From Janibacter sp. A1S7 (lineage in GTDB: Bacteria > Actinomycetota > Actinomycetes > Actinomycetales > Dermatophilaceae), in the NCBI RefSeq assembly GCF_037198315.1, contig NZ_CP144913.1:2418001-2482000 (forward strand): a stretch of 64,000 nucleotides of DNA, written 5' to 3'. The translations under genes and the position numbers were made by a program. Positions 35,783 to 47,832 of the stretch are shown piece after piece; position 1 is the stretch's first letter; each line of letters begins with the position of its first letter. The notes below the pieces were generated by a model. It saw only the letters and a program-made list of their open reading frames with translations, did not search any database and was not told the origin of the DNA.

Positions 35783-37335
35783 CACGAGGCGTCCTTCCCG
35801 GCTCCGGTCATCGCACTGCCCAGCTGCTGACTGGTCACGCTCTCCGGATCGAACTCGTCGGTGAGCCGTCCGCGCAGGATGACCCGGATCGTGTCGGAGA
35901 GCCCGATGAGCTCCTCGAGGTCGGCGCTGATGAGCAGCACGGCAAGCCCCTCCCGGCGGGCTCGGCGGATGAGATCCCAGATCGCCGCCTGCGCCCCGAC
36001 GTCGACACCACGGGTCGGGTGGCTGGCGATGAGCACCTTGGGGCGGTGGCTCATCTCGCGACCGATGATCAGCTTCTGCTGGTTTCCGCCGGAGAGCGAC
36101 CCGGCGGTGACGTGGATGCTCGGGGTACGCACGTCGTAGTCGGCCACGATGCGTTCGGTGTCGGCACGTGCGGCGGCGGGGGTGAGGATCCCCCTCCGGG
36201 AGGAGGGGGCCTCGGTCTGGTGCCCGAGCATGCGGTTCTCCCACAAGGGCGCGTCGAGGAGGAGGCCCTGGCGGTGCCGGTCCTCGGGGATGTACCCGAC
36301 GCCGGCCTCGCGGATGCTGCGCACGTCCCAGTCGGAGATGTCGGTCCCCTCGAGCGAGATCCGCCCGGCAGAGGGCTCCCGTACACCCATGAGGACCTCG
36401 ACCAGCTCCGCCTGGCCGTTGCCCTCGACGCCGGCGATGCCGAGGACCTCGCCGGCCCGGATGCGCAGCTCCACGTCCGTCAGGAGCGTGCGCCCGTCAC
36501 CGTCAAGGGTGACGCCCGCGGCCTCGAGGACGGCGCGATCGGTGACTGTCGACGCCTCGCTCTCGGGTAGCGGAAGCTCGCTGCCGACCATGAGCTCGGC
36601 GAGCTGGCGGGCGGTGACGTCGCCGGGCAGGACGGTGTCGACAGTGGTCCCGCGGCGGACCACGGTGATGCGGTCGGCGACGGAGAGCACCTCGTCGAGC
36701 TTGTGGGAGATGAACAGGACGGTGATGCCCTCCCGCTTCAGCTCGCGCAGGTTGCCGAAGAGCTCGTCGACCTCCTGGGGCACGAGGACCGCGGTCGGCT
36801 CGTCGAGGATGATGGTGCGGGCACCGCGGTAGAGGACCTTGAGGATCTCCACGCGCTGGCGGGCCCCGACCCCCAGGTCGGCGACGAGGGCACCGGAGTC
36901 GATGTCGAGGCCGTACTCGTCGGAGATCCGGTCGATCTCCGCTCGGGCCGCCGTGCCGATGCCATGCAGCTTCTCCGCCCCGAGGACGACGTTCTCGGTG
37001 ACGGTGAGGTTGTCGGCGAGCATGAAGTGCTGGAAGACCATGCCGACGCCGTGCTTGATCGCGTCCGCGGGAGAGTGCAGCGAGACCTGGTCGCCGTTGA
37101 TGCGGATGGTGCCCTCATCGGGACGCTGGACACCGTAGAGGATCTTCATCAGCGTGGACTTGCCCGCGCCGTTCTCGCCGACGATCGCGTGCACCGTCCC
37201 CCGCGTCACAGCGAACGAGACGTCGTGGTTGGCGACGACCCCGGGGAAGCGCTTGGTGATCCCCTCGACTTCGACGGCCAGCTCGCCGCTGGGCGCGCCG
37301 GTGGACGAAGGGGGGACCGGGACGGTCGTGCTCAT
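35782..37335 (-). CDS. nucleoside ABC transporter ATP-binding protein (double ABC)
   Basis: A 517-residue protein with two fused ABC domains, like NupA/YufO/RbsA. Domain 1 has Walker A GENGAGKST near residue 53 and Walker B IILDEPTAVL. Domain 2 has a degenerate Walker A (GVEGNGQAEL), signature LSGGNQQK and HPTRGVDVGA. The degenerate second site is usual in this family. It is the second gene of the operon, 118 bases after the BMP gene with a stem-loop between them. Confidence 0.95.
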   Translation of the reverse strand: MSTTVPVPPSSTGAPSGELAVEVEGITKRFPGVVANHDVSFAVTRGTVHAIVGENGAGKSTLMKILYGVQRPDEGTIRINGDQVSLHSPADAIKHGVGMVFQHFMLADNLTVTENVVLGAEKLHGIGTAARAEIDRISDEYGLDIDSGALVADLGVGARQRVEILKVLYRGARTIILDEPTAVLVPQEVDELFGNLRELKREGITVLFISHKLDEVLSVADRITVVRRGTTVDTVLPGDVTARQLAELMVGSELPLPESEASTVTDRAVLEAAGVTLDGDGRTLLTDVELRIRAGEVLGIAGVEGNGQAELVEVLMGVREPSAGRISLEGTDISDWDVRSIREAGVGYIPEDRHRQGLLLDAPLWENRMLGHQTEAPSSRRGILTPAAARADTERIVADYDVRTPSIHVTAGSLSGGNQQKLIIGREMSHRPKVLIASHPTRGVDVGAQAAIWDLIRRARREGLAVLLISADLEELIGLSDTIRVILRGRLTDEFDPESVTSQQLGSAMTGAGKDAS

Positions 37336-37392
37336 GGTGCCTCCGTGGTGCGTCTGCGACGTGCTGCCGCAGGCGAAGGATACTGCCGACAC

Positions 37393-37439
37393 ACCTCGGG
37401 TCCGGCCACGCGCACTGCACGCGTGACCGGACCCGAGGT
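37393..37439 (-). terminator. stem-loop between the BMP lipoprotein gene and the ABC ATPase gene
   Basis: A 20-base stem (37393-37412 with 37420-37439) with one mismatch and a 7-base loop. It lies after the lipoprotein gene in the direction of transcription. No strong T tract follows, so partial termination or 3'-end protection of the lipoprotein message is more likely than a full stop, the usual way to obtain excess binding protein. Confidence 0.75.
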
Positions 37440-37453
37440 TCAGTCGATCTGCG

Positions 37454-38491
37454 TCACTTGGACGGGACGGTGATCTCCCCGTCGATGATCTTCTGCTTGT
37501 ACTCGTCGAGCTTGTCCGTGATGTCGTCGATCTTGCCGCCCGTGGTGGAGTACGAGACACCGCCGTCCTTGAGGTCGAACTCGACCAGGCCGGAGATGTC
37601 CTCGCCCTCGGTCGCCGCCTTGAGGTAGTCGAAGACCGCGACGTTCACGTTCTTGACCATCGAGGTGATGATGACGTCCTGCACGTCCTGCTCGGCCGTC
37701 TTGGCCTGGTCGGAGTCGACGCCGATGGCCATCTTCTTGTTCTCCTTGGCGGCCTCGAAGAGGCCGGCACCGGAGCCGCCGGCCGCGTGGTAGATCACGT
37801 CAGCGCCCTTGTCGTACATCCCCTCCGCGGCGGTCTTGCCCTTGGCCGGGTCGGCAAAGCCGGACCCGTCCTCGGCGAGGTACTTGGTCTGGATGTCGAT
37901 GTCCTCGTCGACGGCCTTCGCGCCCGCCTTGAAACCGGCCTCGAACTTGTTGATCAGCGGCACGTCGGTGCCACCGATGAAGCCGACCTTGCCGCTCTTG
38001 GACTTCAGGGCCGCCGCGGACCCGACGAGGAAGGATCCCTCGTGCTCGGCGAAGACGAGCTGGGCGATGTTGTCGCCCTCGGAGGCCTCGGACGCGTCGT
38101 CGATGATCGCGAAGTTGACGTCCGGGTTGTCCTTGGCCGCGTTACCGATGGCCTTGGCGTAGATGTAGCCGACACCGACGATGTTGGTGCAGCCCACGTT
38201 GACCAGCTGGTTGAGACGGTCCTCGCGAGCGGCGTCGTTCTCGCCCTGGCTCGCCTCGACCTCCTCGGTCTCGATGCCCAGCTCGTCCTTGGCCTGGTCA
38301 AGACCCTTGGCGGCGGAGTCGTTGAACGACTGGTCGCCGCGCCCGCCGACGTCGTAGGCGAGGCACGCCTTGACGTCCGTCCCGGACCCGGACGCCGACG
38401 TCTCGTCCTCGGTGCTGCTGCTGCCGCCGCAGGCGGTCAGTGCCAGGGCGGCCACTGACATGATCGATGCAGCCTTCACGGTGTGACGCAA
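37454..38491 (-). CDS. BMP family nucleoside-binding lipoprotein
   Basis: A 345-residue lipoprotein of the Bmp/PnrA family. The signal peptide ends in lipobox LTAC, with Cys near residue 21 (counting from the TTG start). The PnrA-like fold shows VGGRGDQSFNDSAAKG at the mature N-terminus, VGYIYAKAIGNAAKDNPD, FIGGTDVPLI and AIGVDSDQ. PnrA-type proteins bind purine and pyrimidine nucleosides. TTG at 38491 is chosen because AAGGAGA lies six bases before it; the longer ATG at 38536 would put about 15 polar residues before the signal. It is the first gene of the operon that also encodes Cdd, DeoA and Add. Confidence 0.92.
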   Translation of the reverse strand: MRHTVKAASIMSVAALALTACGGSSSTEDETSASGSGTDVKACLAYDVGGRGDQSFNDSAAKGLDQAKDELGIETEEVEASQGENDAAREDRLNQLVNVGCTNIVGVGYIYAKAIGNAAKDNPDVNFAIIDDASEASEGDNIAQLVFAEHEGSFLVGSAAALKSKSGKVGFIGGTDVPLINKFEAGFKAGAKAVDEDIDIQTKYLAEDGSGFADPAKGKTAAEGMYDKGADVIYHAAGGSGAGLFEAAKENKKMAIGVDSDQAKTAEQDVQDVIITSMVKNVNVAVFDYLKAATEGEDISGLVEFDLKDGGVSYSTTGGKIDDITDKLDEYKQKIIDGEITVPSK

Positions 38492-38574
38492 GGCGCTCTC
38501 CTTCTTCACAGGGGTTCTCGGGCACGCATGTGCCATCAGGGGATGCTACGTGCCGTTCTCTCGGGGCCTGCCAC

Positions 38575-38599
38575 CAGTTGGCCCTCGTCCACCCAACTG
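38575..38599. promoter_or_regulatory. dyad upstream of the nucleoside operon
   Basis: CAGTTGG (38575-38581) and CCAACTG (38593-38599) form perfect 7-base arms with an 11-base spacer, about 85-110 bases upstream of the lipoprotein start. Candidate operator for a nucleoside-responsive regulator; no regulator gene is adjacent. The surrounding 38537-38673 gap holds no gene. Confidence 0.4.
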
Positions 38600-38673
38600 T
38601 TATGAGACCGCGATGCAATCTCCTCGGATGAGTCGTGGACGCCGCCGGCAGCCCCGGTCGATCCCCTCGGCCC

Positions 38674-39873
38674 TCAGCCGTCCTGATCGAGCCGGGTCCA
38701 CTCCCCAGCGGCAGCGAGGGTGAGCAACGCCGTCCCGTTGCGCACCGCGGCCTCGTCGATGACGAGGTCCCCCTGGTGCAGGTCGAAGACACGGCCGCCG
38801 GGGGCACGAGTACCCAGACGAGCCAGGGCGCCCTGCGACTCATGCAGCATCCAGGCGAAGTCCTCACCACCGAGGCTGTGGGGCGTGGGCACCGGACGCA
38901 TCCCAGCGGCCATGGTGGCCCGGCCGAGCGCCGCGACGGCCGCGACGTCGTTGACGACGGGCGGCACTCCTCGGATGTGCTCGACGGTGGCATCGACCCC
39001 GTACGGCGCGACCACCCCGTCGACGACATCGTGCAGCAGCGGCCCGATCTCCTCCCACAGCCCGACGTCGAGCATGCGCACGGTGCCCTGGACCACGCCG
39101 GTGGAGGGGATGACGTTGATCGCCTCACCAGAGACGATGCGCCCCCAGACGATGACGAGTCCCGAGCGCGGGTCCACCCGCCGGCTCAACACGGCCGGAA
39201 CATCGGTGATGACCTTGGCCAGGGCGTAGGTGAGGTCCTCGGTGAGGAAGGGGCGTGACGTGTGCCCACCCCGCCCGCGCAGGGTGACGGTCACCTGGTC
39301 GGCGGCCGCGGTCAGCGCCCCCTCGCGCAGCCCGATCTCCCCGACGTCCAGTGCGGGGTCGCAGTGCACCGCGTAGACGGTGTCGACGCCGGACATCACA
39401 CCGGCCCGGACGTAGGCCAGGGCGCCCCCGGGCATGACCTCCTCCGCGGGCTGGAAGACCAGACGCACGGCGAGGTGCCGGGCCGTCAGCTCGTCGGCGA
39501 CCTCCGCGAGGGCCAGACCGGCTCCGAGCAGGGCGGCGGTGTGGACATCGTGGCCGCAGGCGTGGCAGATGCCGTCACGCGTGGAGCTCCAGTCCAGTCC
39601 CGTGCGCTCCCGTACGGGGAGGGCGTCGATGTCACCGCGCAGGGCCACCCTCCGACGAGGCTCCTCGGCTCCCAGGTCGACGACCAGACCCGTCTCACCG
39701 ACCGGGCGTGGTTGCAGACCGGCCAGCTCGAGGCGTTCGCGCAACCGCGCCGTCGTGCGATGCTCCTGCCACGAGAGCTCGGGGTGGGCGTGCAGGTCCC
39801 GCCGGAAGTCGATCAGCTCGGGCAGGAGCCGGTCGATGGCGCCGAGCAAGGCCGGGGCGAGAGGGACAGTCAT
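38674..39873 (-). CDS. M20 family amidohydrolase (aminoacylase/hippurate hydrolase type)
   Basis: A 399-residue metallohydrolase. DLHAHPELSWQEHRT near the N-terminus, GDIDALPV and CHACGHDVHTA carry the metal ligands of the M20 amidohydrolase group (IAA-amino acid hydrolase/hippurate hydrolase/AmhX). The HxxxxEE motif appears in FQPAEEVMPGG. It probably removes an acyl group from an N-acyl amino acid. TAGAGT nine bases before the ATG suggests a leaderless message. It lies next to, but not clearly in, the nucleoside operon. Confidence 0.92.
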   Translation of the reverse strand: MTVPLAPALLGAIDRLLPELIDFRRDLHAHPELSWQEHRTTARLRERLELAGLQPRPVGETGLVVDLGAEEPRRRVALRGDIDALPVRERTGLDWSSTRDGICHACGHDVHTAALLGAGLALAEVADELTARHLAVRLVFQPAEEVMPGGALAYVRAGVMSGVDTVYAVHCDPALDVGEIGLREGALTAAADQVTVTLRGRGGHTSRPFLTEDLTYALAKVITDVPAVLSRRVDPRSGLVIVWGRIVSGEAINVIPSTGVVQGTVRMLDVGLWEEIGPLLHDVVDGVVAPYGVDATVEHIRGVPPVVNDVAAVAALGRATMAAGMRPVPTPHSLGGEDFAWMLHESQGALARLGTRAPGGRVFDLHQGDLVIDEAAVRNGTALLTLAAAGEWTRLDQDG

Positions 39874-39939
39874 GGCGAGATGACTCTACCGACCTGCGGT
39901 CACCGGCATGCGCAGACGCGACGTGGCCGGGCTCCGGTC

Positions 39940-41031
39940 TCAGACGAGATCGGTGCGCCCTTCGTCCTTGAGTGCCTGCACGATGAGCCTGACGTCCTGG
40001 GCGCGCGCCCGGCTGGTGACCAGGAGGGCGTCGTCGGTCTCGACGACGACGACGTCATCGAGCCCCACGACCGCGACCATGCGACCGGACTCCGAGACCA
40101 CAAGGCCCGCGGAGTCGATGGCACGGACATCGGCAGCATCCCCGACGACCGTCATCGGCTCGTCCTCGTGGGCCAGAAGCCCGGTCAGTGCCTTGAAGTC
40201 ACCGACGTCGTCCCAGTCGAAGGACCCCGGCACCATCGCCAGAAGCCCCTCGTCAGCGGCTGGTTCGGCCACCGCGTGGTCGATGGAGATCCTCTCCAGC
40301 CCGCCCCACAGTTCGCCGAGTCGGTCGGGTTCCTCGGCGATCTGCCGCAGCCCTGCGGCCAGCTGCGGGTGCCAGCGCTCGAGGAGGTCGAGCAGCACGC
40401 CCGCCCGGACGACGAACATGCCGGCGTTCCACCGGAACTCACCGGTCGCCAGGTACGAGGCAGCCCGACGCGCGTCGGGCTTCTCGACGAACTGGCGCAC
40501 CCGTGCAGCGGTGGGGAAACTCTCCAGCGGCGGCCCCTGCTGGATGTAGCCGAAGCCAGTGGCCGGGTGGGTCGGCGTGATGCCGATGGTGACCAGCCGG
40601 TCGGCGCGGGCCGCGACGACGACGGCTTCCTCGACCGCGCGGTGGAAGCCGTCCACGTCGTTGATCGCGTGATCGGCGGCGAAGGACCCGATGATCGCGC
40701 CCGGGTCGCGGCGCTCGAGCACCGCAGCCGCCAGACCGATCGCGGCCATGGAGTCGCGGGGCGAGGGCTCGGCGAGCACGTGGTCGTCGGTCAGGTCCGG
40801 TACCTGCTCTCGCACCGCGTCGACGTGCGCGGCGCCGGTCACGACGAGCACGCGGTCGGCGGCCAGCCTCCGCAGGCGGTCGACCGTCGCCTGGATCAGG
40901 GTGCGGCCCGTGCCCGTGAGGTCGTGCAGGAACTTCGGCGAGCTCGCTCGCGACACCGGCCACAGGCGGGTGCCGGCACCTCCTGCGGGGACCACGGCCC
41001 AGAACCGCTCCAGCTCCTCGCTCGACGTCAT
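39940..41031 (-). CDS. manC: mannose-1-phosphate guanylyltransferase
   Basis: A 363-residue nucleotidyltransferase making GDP-mannose from mannose-1-phosphate and GTP. It starts with the pyrophosphorylase signature PAGGAGTRLWPVSR and has the FVEKPD motif near residue 180; there is no C-terminal isomerase domain, so it is the single-function type. The ATG at 41031 is preferred to 41040 because a TAGCGT -10-like element lies 7 bases upstream. GDP-mannose would feed mannosylation or polysaccharide synthesis, consistent with the glycosyltransferase gene nearby. Confidence 0.92.
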   Translation of the reverse strand: MTSSEELERFWAVVPAGGAGTRLWPVSRASSPKFLHDLTGTGRTLIQATVDRLRRLAADRVLVVTGAAHVDAVREQVPDLTDDHVLAEPSPRDSMAAIGLAAAVLERRDPGAIIGSFAADHAINDVDGFHRAVEEAVVVAARADRLVTIGITPTHPATGFGYIQQGPPLESFPTAARVRQFVEKPDARRAASYLATGEFRWNAGMFVVRAGVLLDLLERWHPQLAAGLRQIAEEPDRLGELWGGLERISIDHAVAEPAADEGLLAMVPGSFDWDDVGDFKALTGLLAHEDEPMTVVGDAADVRAIDSAGLVVSESGRMVAVVGLDDVVVVETDDALLVTSRARAQDVRLIVQALKDEGRTDLV

Positions 41032-41038
41032 GGTCCGC

Positions 41039-41044
41039 ACGCTA
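41039..41044 (-). promoter_or_regulatory. -10 hexamer of a likely leaderless promoter (manC)
   Basis: Read on the minus strand, TAGCGT ends 7 bases before the ATG at 41031, supporting that start. Confidence 0.4.
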
Positions 41045-41070
41045 CCCGCCGGTCAGCACGGCACCGCCGG

Positions 41071-41604
41071 TCACGGGGACGGCAGCAGTCGTTCACCCGT
41101 GAGGTCGAAGTCGACCATGGGCCGCCAGACGCCGTCCGAGCCGTGGTCATAGAGGTGGAATCGGCTGACCTCGAAGCGCGCGTCGAAGCCCGCGAGGTCG
41201 TCGAAGGCGCGGTCGAGTCCGACCTCGTCGATGTCGTGGGCGATCGTCACGTGCGGGTGGTAGGGGAACTCCAGGTCCCGTGAGATGGGGCCACGGCGCA
41301 CGGCCTGCTCCAGTCGCTCGCACATCGGGATGCCTTGGGAGACCTGCACGAAGACGACGCGGCTGACGGGCCGGAAGCTCCCGGTGCCGCGCAGGTGGAT
41401 CGTGAAGGGTCCGTGGTGGGCCGCGACCTCATCGAGGTGCCGGACGAATCGCTCCATCTCGCTCGGAGCGATTTCCGTCGGCGGCATCAAGGTGATGTGC
41501 GGTGGGATCGCGTGGGCCATCGGGTCCCCGACGTCCTCACGCTGTTGCTGCAGCTGGTCGCACCACGGCTCGGGAACCGCGATCGAGACCCCGTGCACCG
41601 CCAT
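41071..41604 (-). CDS. 2'-5' RNA ligase-like 2H phosphoesterase
   Basis: A 177-residue protein with the two HxT/S motifs of the 2H phosphoesterase family: PPHITLMPP near residue 36 and HPHVTIAHD near residue 117. Family members hydrolyse cyclic phosphodiesters or RNA 2'-5' linkages. The stop is 37 bases from the manC start, and the start is two bases from the trpS stop, so it is probably co-transcribed with trpS. The substrate is unknown. Confidence 0.88.
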   Translation of the reverse strand: MAVHGVSIAVPEPWCDQLQQQREDVGDPMAHAIPPHITLMPPTEIAPSEMERFVRHLDEVAAHHGPFTIHLRGTGSFRPVSRVVFVQVSQGIPMCERLEQAVRRGPISRDLEFPYHPHVTIAHDIDEVGLDRAFDDLAGFDARFEVSRFHLYDHGSDGVWRPMVDFDLTGERLLPSP

Positions 41605-41606
41605 GC

Positions 41607-44254
<2,648 letters not shown>

Positions 44255-44255
44255 G

Positions 44256-44510
44256 TCAAGGCTGCCGCGCCTCGGGAGCAGCCAGCGCGCCAGTCCCCTC
44301 CGCGAGCCTGAGCGCGTCCGTCATGCGGCCACGCGGAATGACGAGACCTGCGTCCCTCAGGTGCCGCAAGTGCGCCAGCCGTTCTTCCGCACCAACAGCC
44401 GGTTGGTTCTGTCGTCGACGCTCTGTCCGCGACAGCAGCAGCATCCCCCCGACGTAGGCGATCAGCGGCATGGAAGCCCACCCCAGAAACACCATGTTCT
44501 CCACATGCAC
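44256..44510 (-). CDS. small single-span membrane protein, uncharacterised
   Basis: An 84-residue protein with one hydrophobic segment near the N-terminus (MVFLGWASMPLIAYVGGMLLL) followed by a charged tail (RTERRRQNQPAVGAEERL). I do not recognise a family. GTG at 44510 is chosen because GGGGAGGGGAG ends five bases before it; a TTG at 44534 is a weaker alternative. The gene is two bases from the start of the glycosyltransferase, so the two are translated together. It may assist or regulate polysaccharide synthesis. Confidence 0.6.
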   Translation of the reverse strand: MHVENMVFLGWASMPLIAYVGGMLLLSRTERRRQNQPAVGAEERLAHLRHLRDAGLVIPRGRMTDALRLAEGTGALAAPEARQP

Positions 44511-44529
44511 GAGAACTCCCCTCCCCAGG

Positions 44530-44559
44530 TTCAATCGTTTTCAATCAGTCATTGAGAAT
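44530..44559. promoter_or_regulatory. spaced direct repeats upstream of the glycosyltransferase pair
   Basis: TTCAATC occurs at 44530-44536 and again at 44540-44546, ten bases apart, and TCAAT-CAGTC-ATTGA (44541-44555) forms a dyad. The region is A/T rich for this genome and lies between the divergent idh and membrane protein genes. Possible activator binding site. Confidence 0.35.
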
Positions 44560-44584
44560 GCGACCTTACCAATCGCTTACTTTC

Positions 44585-44612
44585 TTGACTAGACCCTGAC
44601 CGTTGCTATTCA
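44585..44612 (+). promoter_or_regulatory. sigma-70-like promoter of the isocitrate dehydrogenase gene
   Basis: TTGACT (44585-44590) and TATTCA (44607-44612) are separated by 16 bases, close to the housekeeping consensus. The predicted leader is about 74 bases and ends with GGAGGGA before the ATG. Confidence 0.7.
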
Positions 44613-44692
44613 CCGCCGACAGCCGTGTCGTGCGTCATACCCGCGCGTGGGAAGATCGGGGCAAAACACCCCACACCCACGGAGGGACACAC

Positions 44693-46912
44693 ATGACCGC
44701 GAAGATCATCTGGACCAAGATCGACGAAGCGCCGGCCCTGGCCACCTACTCGCTGCTGCCGATCGTCCAGGCCTTCACCTCGGGCACCGGTGTGGAGCTC
44801 GAGACGAGCGACATCTCCCTCGCGGCTCGCATCCTCGCCCAGTTCCCCGACCGCCTCACCCAGGACCAGCGTGTGCCGAACAACCTCGCCGCGCTCGGTG
44901 AGCTGACGCAGTCGCCCGAGGCGAACATCATCAAGCTGCCCAACATCTCCGCGTCCGTTCCCCAGCTGAAGGCGGCCATCGCCGAGCTGCGGGGTCAGGG
45001 CTACGACCTGCCGGACTACCCGGACTCCCCCAGCACCGATGAGGAGAAGGAGGTGGCCGCCGCCTACGCCAACGTACTCGGTTCCGCGGTCAACCCCGTT
45101 CTGCGAGAGGGCAACTCCGACCGTCGCGCCCCCCAGGCCGTGAAGAACTTCACGAAGAAGCACCCGCACCGCCTCGGCGAGTGGACGGCCGACAACAAGG
45201 CCCGCGTCGTCTCGATGGCCGGAGGCGACTTCTACGGCAACGAGAAGTCGGTCGTCATGCCCGCGGACGACACCCTGACGATCACGCTCACCACCACCGG
45301 CGGCGAGAGGGTCGTCCTGAAGGACTCCCTCGCGGTGACGAAGGGCGAGATCGTCGACGGGACCTTCATGTCCGCGACGGCTCTGCGCGCCTTCTACCGG
45401 GAGCAGATCGAGGTTGCCCGTCAGGAGGGCCTGCTGCTCTCCCTGCACCTCAAGGCCACGATGATGAAGGTCTCCGACCCCATCATCTTCGGCCATGCCG
45501 TCGCGGCATGGCTCGGCTCGGTCGTCGACACCCACGCCGAGGCCCTCGCCGAGGCCGGCGTCGACCTGCGCTACGGTCTGGCCTCCCTCTACACCCAGCT
45601 GGAGACCCTCCCGGAGGAGAAGGCCGCCGCGATCCGCGCGGACATCGACGCGTTGTCGACGGAGCGCCCCGGCCTTGCCATGGTCGACTCCGGCAAGGGC
45701 ATCACCAATCTGCACGTGCCCAGCGACGTGATCATCGACGCCTCGATGCCCGTCGTCATCCGCGACTCGGGCCAGATGTGGAACGCCGACGACGGCCAGT
45801 CCGAGACGCTCGCGATGATCCCCGACCGGTCCTACGGAACGATGTACGCCGCTGTCATCGAGGAGCACAAGAAGAACGGCGCCCTCGACCCCGCGACGAT
45901 CGGCACCGTGCCCAACGTCGGGCTCATGGCACAGAAGGCCGAGGAGTACGGCTCGCACCCGACGACCTTCGAGATCCCGCAGGACGGCAGTGTCACGGTG
46001 ACCAATGCCGCCGGTGAGACCCTCATGGAGCACACCGTCGAGAAGGACGACATCTGGCGGATGAGCCGGGTGAAGGACATCCCCGTCCAGGACTGGGTCA
46101 AGCTCGCCGTCACGCGGGCCCGCGCCACCGGCGCGCCGGCCGTCTTCTTCCTCGACGAGCAGCGCGCCCACGACGCCCGGGTCATCGCCAAGGTCAACCA
46201 GTACCTCGGCGACCACGACACCGACGGCCTGGACATCCGCATCCTGCCGCCGCAGGAGGCCGTCGTCTTCTGCCTCGAGCAGATCCGCGCCGGCAAGGAC
46301 GCCATCTCCGTCACCGGCAACGTCCTGCGCGATTACCTCACCGACCTCTTCCCGATCCTCGAGCTCGGCACGAGCGCGAAGATGCTGTCGATCGTCCCCC
46401 TGCTCAACGGCGGCGGTCTCTTCGAGACAGGTGCCGGTGGCTCCGCACCGAAGCACGTCCAGCAGTTCCTCAAGGAGAACTACCTGCGCTGGGACTCGCT
46501 CGGCGAGTTCTCCGCGCTGGGCGCCTCGCTGGAGCACCTGGCGCAGAACTTCGACAACCCGAAGGCCCAGGTCCTCGCGGACACCCTCGACACGGCGATC
46601 GCGACCTTCCTCGAGGAGAACAAGTCCCCGGCCCGCAAGCTCGGCCAGATCGACAACCGCGGCAGCCACTTCTACCTCGCCCTCTACTGGGCGCAGGCGC
46701 TGGCCGCCCAGGACGTCGACCCCGAGCTGAAGGAGCGGTTCACCTCGGTCGCCGAGCGCCTTGCGGCCGACGAGGAGACGATCGTCGGTGAGCTCATCGG
46801 CGCCCAGGGTTCGCCGGTCGACCTCGACGGGTACTACAAGCCCGACGCCGAGAAGGCCTCGGCCGCGATGCGTCCGAGCGCCACCTTCAACGCGGTGCTC
46901 GACTCCGTGTGA
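44693..46912 (+). CDS. icd: monomeric NADP-dependent isocitrate dehydrogenase
   Basis: A 739-residue monomeric IDH (IDH-I/Icd2 type), which decarboxylates isocitrate to 2-oxoglutarate in the TCA cycle and makes NADPH. The size and the sequence [17 protein letters not shown] at the start are diagnostic; the internal [22 protein letters not shown] segment and the [19 protein letters not shown] region are conserved in monomeric IDHs. The ATG at 44693 has a GGAGGGA sequence seven bases before it. A CGAAGGGGG-type terminator follows the stop. Confidence 0.96.
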   Translation: MTAKIIWTKIDEAPALATYSLLPIVQAFTSGTGVELETSDISLAARILAQFPDRLTQDQRVPNNLAALGELTQSPEANIIKLPNISASVPQLKAAIAELRGQGYDLPDYPDSPSTDEEKEVAAAYANVLGSAVNPVLREGNSDRRAPQAVKNFTKKHPHRLGEWTADNKARVVSMAGGDFYGNEKSVVMPADDTLTITLTTTGGERVVLKDSLAVTKGEIVDGTFMSATALRAFYREQIEVARQEGLLLSLHLKATMMKVSDPIIFGHAVAAWLGSVVDTHAEALAEAGVDLRYGLASLYTQLETLPEEKAAAIRADIDALSTERPGLAMVDSGKGITNLHVPSDVIIDASMPVVIRDSGQMWNADDGQSETLAMIPDRSYGTMYAAVIEEHKKNGALDPATIGTVPNVGLMAQKAEEYGSHPTTFEIPQDGSVTVTNAAGETLMEHTVEKDDIWRMSRVKDIPVQDWVKLAVTRARATGAPAVFFLDEQRAHDARVIAKVNQYLGDHDTDGLDIRILPPQEAVVFCLEQIRAGKDAISVTGNVLRDYLTDLFPILELGTSAKMLSIVPLLNGGGLFETGAGGSAPKHVQQFLKENYLRWDSLGEFSALGASLEHLAQNFDNPKAQVLADTLDTAIATFLEENKSPARKLGQIDNRGSHFYLALYWAQALAAQDVDPELKERFTSVAERLAADEETIVGELIGAQGSPVDLDGYYKPDAEKASAAMRPSATFNAVLDSV

Positions 46913-46934
46913 CCAACGGCCACCTGCCACCTGA

Positions 46935-46976
46935 CGAAGGGGGTGATCCACGCAGCCGGCGGGGTCGCCCCCTTCG
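46935..46976. terminator. terminator of the isocitrate dehydrogenase gene (CGAAGGGGG pair)
   Basis: The arms begin with CGAAGGGGG and end with CCCCCTTCG, with G-U-tolerant pairing through about 15 positions, 22 bases after the stop codon. Confidence 0.8.
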
Positions 46977-47081
46977 TCCACGTCCAGGTGTCGCGGTGGA
47001 CGAGAGCGAGGATGCGCGCCATGATGAACGCGACTCCATCGCGGGGGCATCCAGGCCAGCGCGCTAGGTTGAGGAGAAGCC

Positions 47082-47831
47082 GTGCCCCACGACCTGCCCC
47101 ACCGTCTCGGCGCCGAGTTCCTCGGCACCTTCTGGCTGGTCTTCGGCGGCTGCGGCAGCGCGATCTTCGCCGCTCAGCACCTGAGCGACGGCCAGGACAC
47201 CGGGCTCGGCATCGGCTTCGTGGGCGTCGCTCTCGCTTTCGGTCTGACCGTCCTGACCATGGTCTACGCCGTCGGCCACGTCTCGGGAGGCCACTTCAAC
47301 CCCGCCGTCACGCTCGGCCTGGCCGCGGGTCGTCGCTTCGAGTGGAAGGACGTGCCGGCCTACATCTGCACCCAGGTCGTCGCTGGACTCGTCGCCGGTG
47401 GCGTGCTGTATGTCATCGCCAACGGCAAGGCCGGATTCGACGCATCCGCGGGCTTCGCGGCCAACGGTTACGCCGAGCACTCCCCGGGGGGCTACACCCT
47501 CGCCGCGGTCCTCATCGCCGAGGTTCTGCTCACCGCCTTCTTCCTGTACATCATCCTCGGCGCCACCGATGACCGCGCCCCGGTGGGCTTCGCCCCGCTC
47601 GCCATCGGCTTGGGCCTGACGCTCATCCACCTCATCTCCATCCCGATCAGCAACACCTCGGTCAACCCGGCCCGCTCGACGGGCGTCGCCTTCTTCCAGG
47701 ACGGCGCCGCGGGCCAGTTGTGGGTCTTCTGGTTGGCTCCGATCGTCGGCGCACTCATCGCGGGTGTCACCTACGCTGCGATCACCGGCGTGGACCGACA
47801 GCACCTCGACGTGGACGGTACCGCCGTCTGA
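47082..47831 (+). CDS. aqpZ: aquaporin Z-type water channel
   Basis: A 249-residue six-helix MIP-family protein. Both NPA boxes are intact: HFNPAVT (near residue 70) and SVNPARS (near 193). Selectivity-filter positions around [10 protein letters not shown] and the short loops fit the AqpZ water channel group more than glycerol facilitators. GTG at 47082 follows GAGGAGAA. A longer-than-usual periplasmic loop ([16 protein letters not shown]) lies between helices 3 and 4, as in other actinobacterial AqpZ. Confidence 0.92.
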   Translation: MPHDLPHRLGAEFLGTFWLVFGGCGSAIFAAQHLSDGQDTGLGIGFVGVALAFGLTVLTMVYAVGHVSGGHFNPAVTLGLAAGRRFEWKDVPAYICTQVVAGLVAGGVLYVIANGKAGFDASAGFAANGYAEHSPGGYTLAAVLIAEVLLTAFFLYIILGATDDRAPVGFAPLAIGLGLTLIHLISIPISNTSVNPARSTGVAFFQDGAAGQLWVFWLAPIVGALIAGVTYAAITGVDRQHLDVDGTAV

Positions 47832-47832
47832 C

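Noticed and set aside
39262..41283. Plus-strand open frame of 673 codons over M20, manC and the 2H phosphoesterase
   Set aside because: Spans three recognisable minus-strand genes; no motif.
44606..47128. Minus-strand open frame of 840 codons opposite icd
   Set aside because: Mirror of the isocitrate dehydrogenase gene, low-complexity acidic/basic composition.
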